Assembly (NCBI GenBank): GCA_023079485.1
Contig: CM041101.1
Location: forward strand, 9,884,501 to 9,948,500
Source: Archilochus colubris
Lineage: Eukaryota; Chordata; Aves; Apodiformes; Trochilidae
Reading direction: 5' to 3'
Length of the DNA: 64,000 nucleotides
The notes beneath the pieces were generated by a model. It did not search any database. It worked only from the letters and a program-made list of their open reading frames with translations, and had not been told where the DNA came from. Position 1 is the stretch's first letter. Every line of letters begins with the position of its first letter. The translations under genes were made by a program, and so were the position numbers. Shown here one piece after another: positions 23,943 through 34,700 of the stretch.

Positions 23943-24279
23943 AGGACCACTCTGCCCTCTCATCCTCCTCCTGCTCACCCGTCTGAAACACCCAGCAGGA
24001 GGCTGGGAACGTTTGGCTGCTCTCCCAAGGAGATTTTCCTTCATAAAACACAAGGCAGGGGGGGGCTTCTCACATGCTGGGGGCACGGCTGAATCCTCTT
24101 TTCTCAGCAGCCAGCGGGAGGAAAATGGAGGGGGGGGGACGGGGAAAAGAGAGGGGCTGGCCTGTGCCCCCCTCAAGGAGCTGGAGGGATGGTGAGTGCT
24201 TTTGTTTAAGTTTTTAAAGATGGAGGCAGAAAGAAGATGTTCCAAAGGGGTTCAGGATAAAATAATAGACCTGGAGGAG

Positions 24280-24737
24280 TTGTGTGGGGTGGGAGTGTGT
24301 CCAGAGAAAGGCAACAAAGCTGATGAAGGGCTTGGGGCATAAATCCTGTGAGGAGCTGAGGGTGTTTGGTCTGGAGAAGAGGAGGTGAGAGGAGACCTCA
24401 TGGCTCTGTGCAACTGCATCAAGGGAGGGTGGAATGAGGAGGGAAAAGGAATGGGATGGGATGCAGGGATGGGATAGGGGCAAAGGGAATGGATGGAACC
24501 TGCACCAGGGGAGGTTTAGGCTGGATGTTAGGAAATATTTTTTCACTGAGAGGGTTGTCAGGCACTGGAATGGCCCAGGACAGTGGTGGAGTCACCATGC
24601 CTGGAGGTATTTAAAAGGCATTTGGACTCGGTCCTTAAGGACAGGGTTTAGTAGAGAGATGATGGTGTTGGTCAAAGGTTGGGCTGGATGAGCTTGGAGG
24701 TCTCTTCCAACCTAAACATTGTGTGATTCTGTGAAGG
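24280..24737 (+). mobile_element. CR1 LINE, 5'-truncated, diverged subfamily
   Basis: CR1 body landmarks appear in order: TGATGAAGGGCTTGG, GAGGAGCTGAGGGTGTTTGG, CTGGAGAAGAGGAGG, GAGACCTCATGGCTCTGTGC, CCAGGGGAGGTTTAGGCTGG, GGAGGTATTTAAAAGGCATT, and a 3' end with GGTCTCTTCCAACC and GTGTGATTCTGTG. The translated remnant includes [20 protein letters not shown], matching the CR1 ORF2 C-terminus, but frames are broken on both sides. A G/A-rich insertion-like stretch (GGAATGGGATGGGATG) interrupts the body at 24430-24480. The TATTTAAAAG variant marks a different and probably older subfamily than the 9 kb copy. The 5' boundary is approximate. Confidence 0.92.
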
Positions 24738-25980
24738 CTTTGGGACATCAGGGTGAGGTTTGGTCACTGATGGTGGCTCCAGGAGCAAAGATGGGGCCAA
24801 GCTCCTCGCTTTGGGCACCTGTGTGGCAACCATCTTCCCCTGTGCTGGTCCTGAGCTGCTCACAAATGGTTCTGAGGTGTGGAGGAGATTCTGTGTGTCC
24901 TCCCCTACACACCCAGCTCTGGCTTTGCCCTCCCTGTACCTGGTTTCCCAGCACAGGGGATGACGGGCACAGGGACAAAGCTGGGGACCCCGGGAGCAGA
25001 GCCAGCCTGGCTGCGTGTCACTAGATGGCGGCGCCGCCTCAGAAATGGCTGCCAGGGCCCAACCTGGGGGACCCCTGAGATCCCGGGGTGTCCTTGGGGG
25101 ATCCTCCTGGCCCCACAGGGTCCCCCTGGCACCCTGTGTCCCGCAAGGTTCTGCCATGGAGGCTGCGTGGGGCCGGGCTGCTCACCCGCCATGGGGGAAG
25201 AAGCCTGAGGTAAAATGGGCAGGATATGGCAAGATGGGGTTCCTGCCGAGACCAAAATGGCCCTGAGGAGAAGGAGGATGTGTGGGGCTATCCTGCCCCT
25301 CCAGCCTCTGGCTCCCAGCCCATCCTGGGAGGCACAAGCAGTGCCAGAGATGGGGGGCTTCAGGCAGGGTCCCCTCCTCAGGCACTGCCACCACCTCCCA
25401 GAGCCACGGGCAGCCAGATAGGGCCCAGGGACAAGGCGGTCTTGGCAACAGCACCTTGGCAGGGATTAAAAAGGGTGATTGTGGTCGGCCACCATTATCC
25501 TTGGCAGGCTGTTCCCTCCAGGGATATTCAGGTGGAGACGTGGAAAAAGACCTCGTGTCGTGGCTGGACCACCCTGGGCTGAAAGGTGTGGAAATCCCAG
25601 TGGTGTAAAAGGAGGAAAAGTCCTGCACAGCACTGAAGCCCCAGCTCAGCCGGTGCAGGTGGGGATTGTGGGTGTGTGGGGCAAAGTCCTGGGATGCCCA
25701 TCCATATGGAGCCATCAGTGATTCCCTGGGAGGTCAGGAAGCCTCGACATAGAAAGCAAACCCCTCTCTCAGCAGCAGACATCCTCAGCATGGCCCCCAC
25801 CCAACTCCTGGGCTGCCAACCAACCCAGGCTGCTGGGTTTGTGTTCCCAGTATGGCCAGTTCCCTCCAGCACTGGGACCCGGGACTGGACGGATCTGCAG
25901 CTTTAAGGCACAGTCAGGTTGCAGAGCAGGTTTGCTCTTCCCAGCCACCAGTGAGCTGCCAGAGTCAACTGAGCTGAGAG
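24738..25980. other. unique sequence containing a CTCF-like site
   Basis: GC-rich DNA without a recognisable exon. Several ATGGC/ATGG words occur (25024, 25046, 25156, 25255). Overlapping 100-177 codon frames on both strands are Pro/Gly/Trp-rich and inconsistent. Confidence 0.45.
25017..25035 (+). promoter_or_regulatory. strong CTCF-like motif
   Basis: TCACTAGATGGCGGCGCC matches the vertebrate CTCF core CCASYAGRKGGCRS at every position except the first (T for C). CTCF binds such sites to anchor chromatin loops and insulate domains. If bound, a plus-strand core would orient looping rightward. The same bases also overlap a YY1-like AGATGGCGGC, and a second ATGGCTGCC lies 20 bp on. Confidence 0.45.
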
Positions 25981-26145
25981 TAATTAGTGTGGTTATCAAG
26001 GGAAGAGGTGGATTAATGTGGGAAAGTCATTGATGAAGGCAGAGAAGGGCAGATGCTTTCCTGGAGTCCCCAATCAATACAGACCTTGGAGGATAAATGA
26101 GGGCTTCAAAGGAAAGCATCAGTGAACAATTGAATGCTTTTAGCT
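25981..26145. promoter_or_regulatory. candidate AT-rich regulatory island
   Basis: TAATTAGTGTGGTTATCAAG at 25981-26000, GGATTAATG (OTX/CRX-like) at 26010-26018, CCAATCAATAC near 26070, GGATAAATGA near 26091 and AACAATTGAATG near 26126 cluster in 165 bp, flanked by GC-rich DNA. The site combination suggests an enhancer. No conservation data are available. Confidence 0.22.
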
Positions 26146-27210
26146 CCCGGATGGCTGCTCTGCCTGAAGCAATGAGTGAAATATGGCACAGGGCACCCTG
26201 CACACTCTAACAATTATCCCTTGCTTGTGCCTCTGAAGGAGCCTCTGCCCACCAGGAGCCCAGGAGAGGGAGGAGGATGGTGTGGTGGGATGCAGACAGT
26301 CACTGAGGATGTGGAGCTGGCAGTCAGTTGGAGGGGCTGAGATTTTCCTCAGACTCCTGTCTCTTCTTGACCTTTTTTTTCTGCTCTGCCCCACACCTTC
26401 CCTCCAGAGGAGGATGCATGCACACACCAGCAACACCAGTGGGGCTGTTGGTGACTGCCAGTGTGCAGGGCTGCCTGGGACAGCCACAGCCCCAAACTTA
26501 CCCCAGACAGGGCAGTGGGGAAGAGAACACCCTCCAGCCCCAGGTTTCTGGGCCCCATGACCACGTCCTGCCCCGTGCCAGTTGCCAGTCACTGCACAAT
26601 GTGCTGGTGGCCATGTCACCGTCCCCTCCTGCTGCTCCATTTTTCTTTGCTTTAATTGTGCAGTGTAGAAAGTGGGTCAGGAAGAGCCAGGAGCTGCTGG
26701 GAGGGGAGGGAGTGGGAGCAGCAAGGTTTCAGGCTGTGCTGCAGCCCCTCGGCAATGTGTGCAGGAGACAGCAGTGACATTGGGCTGGTGGCCACCCTGG
26801 CTCCTGCAGTGGATGTGCTGTGTGTGAGCACATCCCCCATGCCCACAGCTGCCCCTTTCCAAGGCAAAGTCCCCGAGGGGCAGAGATCTTCCATTTTTCC
26901 ATTGCAATTGAAGGGGGAAACTGAGGCACAGGGCAGGGAAGCAGCTTGCCCAAAGTCACCAGCCACAGGAGGGGAACATTCCAGCACTGCAGTACCTGCT
27001 GGTGGGTGGGTGCTGAGCTGAGGTGGGGGGGTCCTGGCACATGGGTTGTTGGCTGTGGCCCTTGGCACCACGTCCCATCCCTCCCTCCCTGCCGTGCCAC
27101 CCGCTCGCAGCACCCAGTGGCACCAGTAAAGCACCAGTGGCTTTACTCGAAAGCCAAGCAGGGTGTGACAGCTTTGCAGAGAGGGAGAAAAAAACAAAAC
27201 AAACCGGAGC
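26146..27210. other. unique sequence, no gene recognised
   Basis: GC-rich, with overlapping frames of up to 186 codons on both strands. None has a recognisable domain, signal peptide or splice framing that convinces. Confidence 0.45.
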
Positions 27211-27347
27211 ATGTTTGTTGTTGGGGGTTTTGTTTGTTTGTTTGTGGGGTTTTTTTGTTTTTGGCGTTTTTTTGGTTGGTTGTTTGTTTTTTTGTTGTTG
27301 TTGTTTTGGGGTTTTGGGGGGTTTTTTTGTTTTGTTTTGTTTTTTCT
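27211..27347. repeat. T/G-rich low-complexity tract
   Basis: Interspersed GTTT, TTTG and T6-8 units over about 137 bp on the plus strand. The strand asymmetry (almost no A or C) makes it a poly(T/G) tract. The open frames here (Phe/Val/Gly/Cys-rich on plus, Lys/Asn/Gln/Thr-rich on minus) are artefacts of it. Confidence 0.9.
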
Positions 27348-28639
27348 TCACTCCCAGCCCCTCCTCTGTCATCCCCGCTGGAATGTGCCTCTGAATTCCT
27401 CGCTGGCTCGCTGCGTGCTGCTGCCGGCTTTTGCCTCTGATTGTTTGCAGCGATTGCACTTTTCCCACACTCCAGATCATGGCTCGGAATCACCGGTGGC
27501 TCCGTGCCGGCTTCGGATCACCCCCAGCACAATGTGCAAGCGCAGGCTTAGGAGAAGCAGCAATTGAAGAGAAGCCGGCGGGGTGAAGTGGGTGCTGCGT
27601 GACTTGGCCCTGAGTCACAGCTCTCCAGCTCAGCTCCTGCTCTGATCCTCCTGCAACACCTGCACCCAACACCCAGCAGCTCCTCACCCCTTCACCCCCA
27701 CCCAGGACACTGCTACAGGGCTCCAGTGGACTTGAGCAAGCAGGGTCCAGGCAGACGTTGGATGAGGTGGAGTTGTGACCATTGCCCCTTCCACATGTTC
27801 CTCACCTCTTCAGCCTCCATCCCAGAGTCCTGGCACAGCCCTAGGATGGTCACAGTTCCCTCTTCCCTGGTGGAAAGGTTGAAATCATTGAGATTTCCTT
27901 GCCTGCTGATGGAGCTTTGGGAGCACTTCTCCATCTGTATGTCAGCCTTCTGCTCTCTGCAGCCCCTGGAGAGGGAGGTGGGTGGCTGCAGGGATGTGTT
28001 TGCCTCCTGCATGTTGTTTTTTCTGCCTGGTGTCACTTCCCTGCTTTACACACACAGGGTAGCTGAGATTTCCATCAGTCTGAACACACTAGGGAGATAC
28101 CTGTGCAGGGACATCACTAGCAGCAGGATGGCCCAAAAAGTGGCTGAGACCAGTTGTGGTCTTAGACCCAGTGTGAGCATCTGACACCTCTAAACTTGTT
28201 TCCACCCACTCTCTCCAGTGAATCAGCAGAGCACCTGGCAGCCATTTCTCCTCCCAACACCCCAAAACGCCCTTATCTGCATCAAAAGTGGGAGAGAAGT
28301 CCTAAGGAAGAGATATAATCTCCTATGGACATACAGGAGGTCAGGAACCACCTGGGAGTGGGCGGCCCAGACTGCCATGCTGGATCCATCCCCTCCCATA
28401 AATGGACAGGCATTCCATAAAGGAGCTAATCCTTGTCTGCCATTGATAAAATCATAAACTTCAGATGATTAAGACCATACTGAGCAAGGCACCCAGCTCC
28501 AACAAGCATCACATCTGTGGTCAGCTTGCCTGGAGGACCCAACACCCTCATCCCAGATCCCTTGGTCCCTCCAGGACCAGAGAGCAGGGACTTCCCAGAG
28601 GTCACCTACAGCCTCCTATCTCCCAGCCCAGCTCTAATC
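27348..28639. other. unique sequence, no gene recognised
   Basis: The 152-codon plus-strand (27726-28184) and 107-codon minus-strand (27713-28036) frames overlap. The minus one is polar and protein-like in composition (QKADIQMEKCSQSSISRQGN) but I cannot place it in a family. A very old retroelement fragment is possible. Confidence 0.4.
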
Positions 28640-28830
28640 TCAGGGCTCAGGGCTCTGAGCATGAATAAACTCACCTGTTATTTGCAAACAATTCACCCTG
28701 GAGTACTCGACAAACAAAAGCCTGTAATTAAGCAAATAACACGAGTCCTCTCATTAGACAGTGCTGCAGCCTGACATTTGAATTGTTTTGTTGCAAAGGG
28801 TTTTCAATCACTCTTTTTATTTGAGGTGAG
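28640..28830. promoter_or_regulatory. candidate enhancer island (forkhead, homeodomain and SOX-like words)
   Basis: This 190-bp AT-rich pocket contains TATTTGCAAACA (28679-28690) and ACAAACAAA (28710-28718), both forkhead-like, TAATTAAGCAAAT (28725-28737, homeodomain/POU-like), CATTAGAC (28752), ATTGTTTTG (28782-28790, SOX-like) and CAATCACTCTTTTTATTTG. No long open frame crosses it. High motif density in an AT pocket is typical of conserved developmental enhancers, but this remains an inference. Confidence 0.28.
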
Positions 28831-29129
28831 CTAAAAGCTAAACAGAGGTGGGAAGAGAAATCAGGGGATAAAGGTCTGGATGGGAATCTGCCAGGGCTCA
28901 ACCCTGTCCCTGCTTTTCTCATAGGAAACCCCCACAGAGCTGCTGAGAACAGGACACCCACAGCATCGCCGCCTGTTCTGCTCCAGTCCCAAACCAAACC
29001 CAGTGGAAGGTGAATGTAAACACTTTCTTCAGCCCCATCAAATCACCAGATGTCAAATTAGCACACCCAGTTAAGCTCGGGCCCTAATTGCACTGTTTGT
29101 CACCCTGGAGCAGGCAGCACCACAGCACG
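28831..29129. other. unique sequence
   Basis: About 300 bp with no recognised feature, ending at the TG-rich microsatellite. Confidence 0.5.
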
Positions 29130-29426
29130 GTGTGTGTGTATGTGTGTATGTGTCTGTGTGTGTATCTGTGTCTGTGTGTGTCTGTGTGTCTGTGTGTGTC
29201 TGTGTCTGTGTGTCTGTGTGTGTGTCTGTGTGTGTGTGTGTCTGTGTCTGTGTGTCTGTCTGTGTCTGTCTGTGTCTGTGTGTGTGTCTGTCTGTGTGTG
29301 TGTCTGTCTGTGTCTGTCTGTGTCTGTGTGTCTCTGTGTGTGTGTGTATCTGTGTGTATCTGTGTCTGTCTGTGTGTCTGTGTCTGTGTCTCTGTGTGTG
29401 TGTGTGTGTCTGTGTCTGTGTGTGTC
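29130..29426. repeat. TGTGTC/TGTCTG microsatellite block
   Basis: Nearly 300 bp of TG dinucleotides interrupted by C at 4-8 bp intervals (TGTGTC, TGTCTG, TGTGTATC). Pure TG stretches are alternating purine-pyrimidine and could adopt Z-DNA, but the C interruptions shorten them. Cys/Val/Ser-rich open frames on plus and His/Thr/Asp/Gln-rich frames on minus arise only because the repeat contains no stop codon. Confidence 0.97.
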
Positions 29427-29674
29427 CAAGCTCTCAGGGTGGGGAAAGGGCTCCTGGATGCTCCCTGCCAAGCCCTGCTGCTATGAGACACTGTGACCCC
29501 CCCAAACCACCCCTGGATCCCATGGGCAGGGCTTAGGGGAGGGTCCTATGGGAAAGAAGCCCCCCAGGACATCCCCCAGTGCAGCACCTTCCCCCCAGCT
29601 TTCCAGTCCTGACTTCTCTCTGTTTTCTTTGGGTACCACATCTGCACCTGGAGCACTGCCCAGGAGAGCCCTTA
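29427..29674. other. unique spacer
   Basis: About 250 bp between the microsatellite and a CR1 copy. No feature recognised. Confidence 0.5.
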
Positions 29675-29800
29675 ACAGAATCACAGAATGTTAGGGGTTG
29701 GAAGGGACCTCTGGAGATCATCTAGTCCAACCCTCCTGCTAAAGCAGGATCCCCTGAAGCAGATTGTACAGGAACATGTCCAGGTGGGGTTTTAATGTCT
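29675..29800 (-). mobile_element. CR1 LINE 3' fragment, inverted
   Basis: The plus strand reads CAGAATCACAGAATG, GGGTTGGAAGGGACCTCTGG, AGATCATCTAGTCCAACCC, then GCTAAAGCAGGATCCCCTGA and TACAGGAACATGTCCAGGTG. This is the reverse complement of a CR1 3' end of the subfamily with a GCAGGATC/CAGGTGGG 3' UTR, different from the 9/16 kb pair. Only about 125 bp remain. Its 5' part is lost near 29800. Confidence 0.93.
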
Positions 29801-30180
29801 TCTCGTCCATCCATCCCCTCTCCCTGCTGCCATCCTGCTGGCTCCATCCCTGCCATCCCCAGGCACCCACTGCCACAGCACCCAGCACTCACTGCTCCCC
29901 TGCTGCTGAGCACAGGCAAACTCATTGCATGTGCTGCCACCAAACCCAGTGTTGGTGTCAAGCCCAGGTGCTGCTGGCAATCCTTATCAGGTTTTCTCAG
30001 CAGCTCCCCCCTTCCCTACACAATGAAGGTCAGGCTGCAGAGGGACACTTGGTTCCTTGCCATCCAAACAGCATGGTTTGGGGGTTGGTTTTGTTATTTT
30101 TATTTAATTTTTTTTCCTTCTTCCTGCCCTTCAAATGCCAGATCCAGCAGCCCGAAGGCCAGGTGGCCAATGCAGTGTGT
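29801..30180. other. unique sequence
   Basis: No gene recognised. The plus-strand frames of 240-244 codons that begin here owe half their length to the following repeat block. Confidence 0.5.
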
Positions 30181-30498
30181 GGATGGATGGATGGGATGGA
30201 TGGGATGGATGGATGGATGGATGGATGGATGGATAGATGGGATGGATGGATGGGATGGATGGGATGGATGGGATGGGATGGATGGATGGGATGGATGGGA
30301 TGGATGGGATGGGATGGATGGAGGATGGGATGGATGGGATGGATGGGATGGGATGGATGGATGGGATGGATGGGATGGATGGGATGGATGGGATGGGATG
30401 GGATGGATGGATGGATGGGATGGATGGATGGATGGATGGGATGGATGGATGGGATGGATGGGATGGATGGATGGATGGATGGATGGATGGATGGATGA
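30181..30498. repeat. GGATG-type tandem repeat block (GGAT/GGGAT)
   Basis: About 318 bp built only of GGATG, GGATGG and GGGAT units with rare single changes (ATAGATGG, GGAGGATGG). Blocks of 4-bp and 5-bp units alternate, giving higher-order GGATGGATGGGAT segments. No stop codon can occur in most frames, which explains the Gly/Trp/Met/Asp-rich plus-strand and His/Pro/Ser/Ile-rich minus-strand open frames. GG doublets every 4-5 bp could support two-tetrad quadruplexes. Confidence 0.98.
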
Positions 30499-31959
30499 AG
30501 GGCAAGGGCAGCCCTGATCCAGCCCCACCAGCCTCACTTTGCAGCAGAGTCCTGAGCTCTGCCCTGTGCAGATTGGGTGCTGCTCACACCAGCTGAATCA
30601 GACAATGACCAAAATGGGAAATTAATGTAGGCAACAAGCTTTCACAGTATTGCTTTTTTAAAAATTTTATTTTTTTTTTATTGCTTAGAGGGTTGGGACG
30701 TTTTGTTTTGGGTTTTTTGTTGGGGTTTGTTTTTTTTTTTGTAAGGGCTCAGATGTTTCCATGGGTGGGAAAGCCTGCCCCACAGCCGACCTGCAGGGAC
30801 ATCCAGGCTCAGGGGAGCAAGGGAATTCTGGTGATTTGAATTAAAACTATTTTTTCTCTTAAGAAACCAAGTACTTGGCTGGCCAAAGACAAATATTTTG
30901 AGTGTTTGCTTAACGCTTTCAGCACCAGCCATCTGTGCCTTCCTATTGAACAGGCTCTTCTCACCTTGCAGTGCTCTGTGTATGTGGGGTTGCTGGTTGT
31001 TTTGATTAACTTGAAATCAAACCAAGAAATAATCACTCCCCAAAGAACACATTTTAATGTCTGGCTCTGCAAATAGAAACTTTCTCTGGCTGTGTGGGTT
31101 TTGTACAAGCTAAACAAGCCTCCTCTTGCCTCCCCAGCTTTCTGCAATGACCCCCATGGCCACCCCACCAGCCTTCAAGCTGCCTCCACCTCCTGCCCAG
31201 CACAGCTCCCTCTGCACAGGACCATGGAGTGGCCAAATCCAGCTTCTTCTGGCCCTGGAGTGGGTCAGTGAGTGGTCGTGAGGTGGTTTGCTGAAGTTTT
31301 GTGCATGTAGGTGGTGAAAAGAAGAGGTAAGAGAGGCCCTATTGGTGTCACTGCTTATCTCACCTCTGAGGAAGAGTCCAGAAGGGGAACTCAGCCTTCT
31401 TGTTAGACAGCAGAGCACCCACACACCAGAAACCCTGTGGGTGAGAGGTGGGTAGGAAATCAGGGTGGTTTCCTGCCTCAGCTCTGCTGCTCCTGGCACT
31501 ACCTGGTGCTGAGAGCCCCAGCTGAGCCCCAGCTCCATCCATGGCAGGGTGGCACAGCAGCTCCGTGGGGCTCACAGCAGCTCTGAAATTCCTGGTGCTC
31601 CAACAGCCATTCCCACCATGGTGCTCACAGCTCCAGCAGGAATTGCTCTGACACCAGGGAAGGTTTTGGTGCTTCCCTGTTGGTAACATTCTGCTCCTGG
31701 CCAGTGCCCAGGGCTATGTTCCCAGAGAAAATGGGTGGCATCCAGCAGGCACCCCCAGCCCCCCAAAGCTCCTGGACTCCTGGCTCTGCAGTGCTTGGCA
31801 GGGCTGGCAGGAGGAATCTCAGCTGTTTGTGTTCAAAGCCATGGATGGTTTGGGTCATGAGTGCTGTGGCAGCAGGAGGGTGTGGAGGAGGCTGGCTGGG
31901 TTTTCAAACCCATTGGTTCCCTGAGGAGCCAGCAGGGGAAGGACAAGGGAGTAGCCTCC
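30499..31959. other. unique sequence with T-rich tract
   Basis: A T/G-rich low-complexity tract lies at about 30652-30741. The rest is unique. Frames of up to 142 codons resemble nothing known. Confidence 0.45.
30652..30741. repeat. T-rich low-complexity tract
   Basis: T-runs of 6-11 separated by A or G, including TTTTGTTTTGGG and TTTGTTGGGG units. Confidence 0.8.
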
Positions 31960-31960
31960 T

Positions 31961-31985
31961 CTTAATTGTGTTAATTAACCAGCTC
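31961..31985. promoter_or_regulatory. homeodomain/HNF1-like palindrome
   Basis: CTTAATTGTGTTAATTAACC includes the perfect palindrome GTTAATTAAC at 31970-31979. HNF1 half-sites are GTTAAT, but the usual one-base spacer is missing, so a homeodomain dimer is equally likely. Confidence 0.2.
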
Positions 31986-34399
31986 ACTCCCAGCAGCAGC
32001 AGCACACCACCTCAGGGGCTGGGCCATCATCACTGAGCACAGGTGCCTCATCCTCCCCTACCTGGCCAGCTGTGTCACCATTCCATCAGGAGCATCCAGC
32101 CAGGCCTGGGGCATGTTCTGGTCCAAAGGTGTCTCCAGAGCAGCTTCCCCATCCCCATCAGACAGCAAGAGCCACATCTGGGCTCAGCCTGGCTGTGCAT
32201 CCCTTGGACACGATGAGTTTTGGGAGAGGTGCAGGGCAGTCACACGATGATTTCTTCCAGGCTGTTTGGCAGGGAGGGTGAGGAAGGGCTCCCAGGGATG
32301 CTGAGGGGTATCACTGGGGTCCCTGCATCCTGTCAGTCAGCAGGGTAGCACCAGGCTGCCAGGACACTGCCAGGACACTGCCAGGATTTGCAGGACCAGG
32401 CAAGGTGATGTGTGTGGGATCTGGCCCTGGGGCATTGGCTCAGCCCGTGTCAAAGTGACGCAATGGAAAGCAGCAAGCAGGAGCATGCCTGGCCCCTGCT
32501 TGCAGCTCTTCCAGCTCCAGGGCTTGATTCTGGAGATAAACGGCCTTGATGGGACAGCAAGACAAGTTCCAACACTGCTTCCCAGTGCCTGCTGCCAGCT
32601 TCGGAGCGTGAGAAAATACCAGGCAGGGAGGGAAGGATCAGCATCACATGGATGTTTAGAGATGATTGATATTTTTATGGTGAAGTTGGGATTTTTAGGT
32701 TCCTCCATCCCTCCACGAGACAGGTTCCCTAAGCTCAGGCTTGCATGCACGTGTTCAGCACAGTGCTGCCCACAGGCACCCAGGGACATGCCAGGGGCTG
32801 GGCTGCACCTCAGCTTCTCACCTGTGCACCCAAAGCTGGGTGCAGGCACCCACTGAGGCCACGCTCAACAGCTCCAGCCCCTTCTCACTCAGCATCAGCA
32901 TCCCCCAGGCTGGTGGGGATGGACCCTCAAAATTAGTGAGTCTGAAAGCAAACCAAGCAGAGTGCCAAAAGCACAAGTTACACGTGGTTCTCTGTCCATC
33001 TTCATGGCCAGGGAATCCCCAGGGTGCCACCACCTCTGGGGACTATCTGCAGGAGAGAGCTCTGGTCAAAGGACCAGCAGAGACAACCTGTTGCTTGTTA
33101 AACCAGCAGTGAAACAACCTTTCCCCTCAGCTCTGGTTAACAATCCCATGGGGATCAGAAGGTCCCAGGGTGGCCCCAGTCCTCCCCAGCTTTGGTTGTC
33201 TTAATTTACAGCAGCTCTGAGAGATTGACTTCTGGGGGAAGATGGTGTCTCCTGGCCAGCTGGGGGGCACCATCCCCTTCTCAAGATGTTTTTAAGACTT
33301 TGCATTCAGCTCCTTTCTCCAGCATTCCCTTCAAACTGCTAAGAAGACAGAAACCATCCCAGGGAGCACAGCCCTCACCTCCTAGCAGGTTGTGGGACAT
33401 GTCCGGGCATAATCCAGTTCCTTGCTGCAGCTGCTGAATCTCTGCCTGCTCTGGAGATGCTCTGGAGATGCTGCCTCCTCCCTGCAGGGAATTTGGTGTG
33501 GGCAGAAGCTCTGGGACAGGTCTCCAGCAGGGCTCTGTGCCCCTCCTGCTCCCTTGGGAGAGGGAAAAACACAAAACCCAATCTGAGCTCTGGGAAAGTT
33601 CCCTGCCTGCTATTCAGAGCTGCATCCCTTGAGGTTGTCCGAAGGAATTCAGACTGATTATCATTAGAATAAAGGCCAAAGGAGCCCAGCTCTCTCCCTT
33701 GCCACAGTGTCCTTCACTGATGTGCCCAGCGTTGGGCTGGAGCTGGGATCTCTGCCTGCTGCAGGAGCATTCTGTGGTCCTTGGCTAGTGCTGCCTGCCT
33801 GGCCACACTGCCAGAAAAATCACATCGCAGGGCTTCCCAATAAGCACACGTTTTACTGGGACCCAGGTCCTCCAAACCCAGCTGCTCTCCCACTCTCTGT
33901 TACCAGCCTGCCTGACCTTTACCACTCAAAATTCAGGAAGGGAGAGGTGTTAAAAGGCGTGTGCTTCAAAAGGAAGCAGGCTTGATCCAAAGTTTAGACA
34001 TCCTGGAGCATCTTGTGCTTCCACTGTGACATGGGTCAGGAGCAGACGTAGCCAATTGGAGGGAGGGCTGCTCCTTCCCAGACCTCTGTGCCGCCTTAAA
34101 GTGAAGCTGGTATTGCAAAAAGGGCTTTTTTTCCTAAAAGAAGATGAGGCAGGATTTGAACTTAAAAGGCACAGGCTGTTTTCAAGTCAGTGTCTGTGCA
34201 GAGCAGCCACTGGGGGCAAGGGAAACCTCCAGAGGGGCAACCCCAGGGCCAGCAGCACTTCCACAACACACACGGATGCTCCAGAGAAGGGGGAGGTAAA
34301 TCAGCCAGGGTCACAGAGTGCTCTATCAATTAATTGGGAACCTGCACGTGGTTCTCATCAGTCTTTATGTCTGAGCATGCAAAACCAGCAGCCATGCAG
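31986..34399. other. unique sequence, no gene recognised
   Basis: Small slippage duplications occur: CAGGACACTGC twice at about 32360-32381 and GCTCTGGAGAT twice at about 33449-33475. No transposon end is seen. Frames of up to 170 codons lack recognisable motifs. Confidence 0.45.
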
Positions 34400-34700
34400 C
34401 TTGGGAGCAGGGCACACGCTTTGTGCCTCCGGCTCTCCCAGCGAATGCACCTTTCCGCTCGGGTCCCGGAGTTTTGCTCTCGCCTCCCTCCTTATCAGAG
34501 CTGGGACACGTGTGGTTTTCTGATCGGGAATTGTGCCCCTGGGCTCTCCACCTGCCAGCTCCCCCTCCCTCTGCTCCCCAGGAGGGAGGAGGCTCCACAC
34601 CGTGGGATTTCTCATCCTGGGGAGCAGCGGTGCGGAGCAGCGGCTCTGCCCGGGCAGGTCCCGGTGCTTGGCCCCCTCAGGCACTGGGGATTCAAACCTC
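34400..34700. other. weakly CpG-enriched GC-rich segment
   Basis: CpG dinucleotides are more frequent than in neighbouring DNA (for example CCGCTCGGGTCCCGG near 34457 and GCGGTGCGGAGCAGCGG near 34628), with an E-box CACGTG near 34507. It is too short and weak to call a CpG island. Confidence 0.3.

Larger units (their letters stand above)
22087..24279. other. unique sequence with G- and C-runs
   Basis: No gene recognised. It includes a G-quadruplex motif at 23478-23499, a C14 run at 23929-23942 and another G-rich stretch at about 24129-24156. The 211-codon plus-strand frame at 23560-24195 is Gly/Arg/Glu-rich at first because it reads through purine repeats, then changes composition. It is judged non-coding. 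Confidence 0.45.

Noticed and set aside
29084..29536. Cys/Val-rich and His/Thr/Asp-rich frames of 120-135 codons
   Set aside because: Produced entirely by the TGTGTC microsatellite.
29764..30517. 240-244 codon frames rich in GWMDGMDG
   Set aside because: About half of each frame is the GGATG tandem repeat, which has no stop codon in these frames. Both plus frames and the minus strand are open through it.
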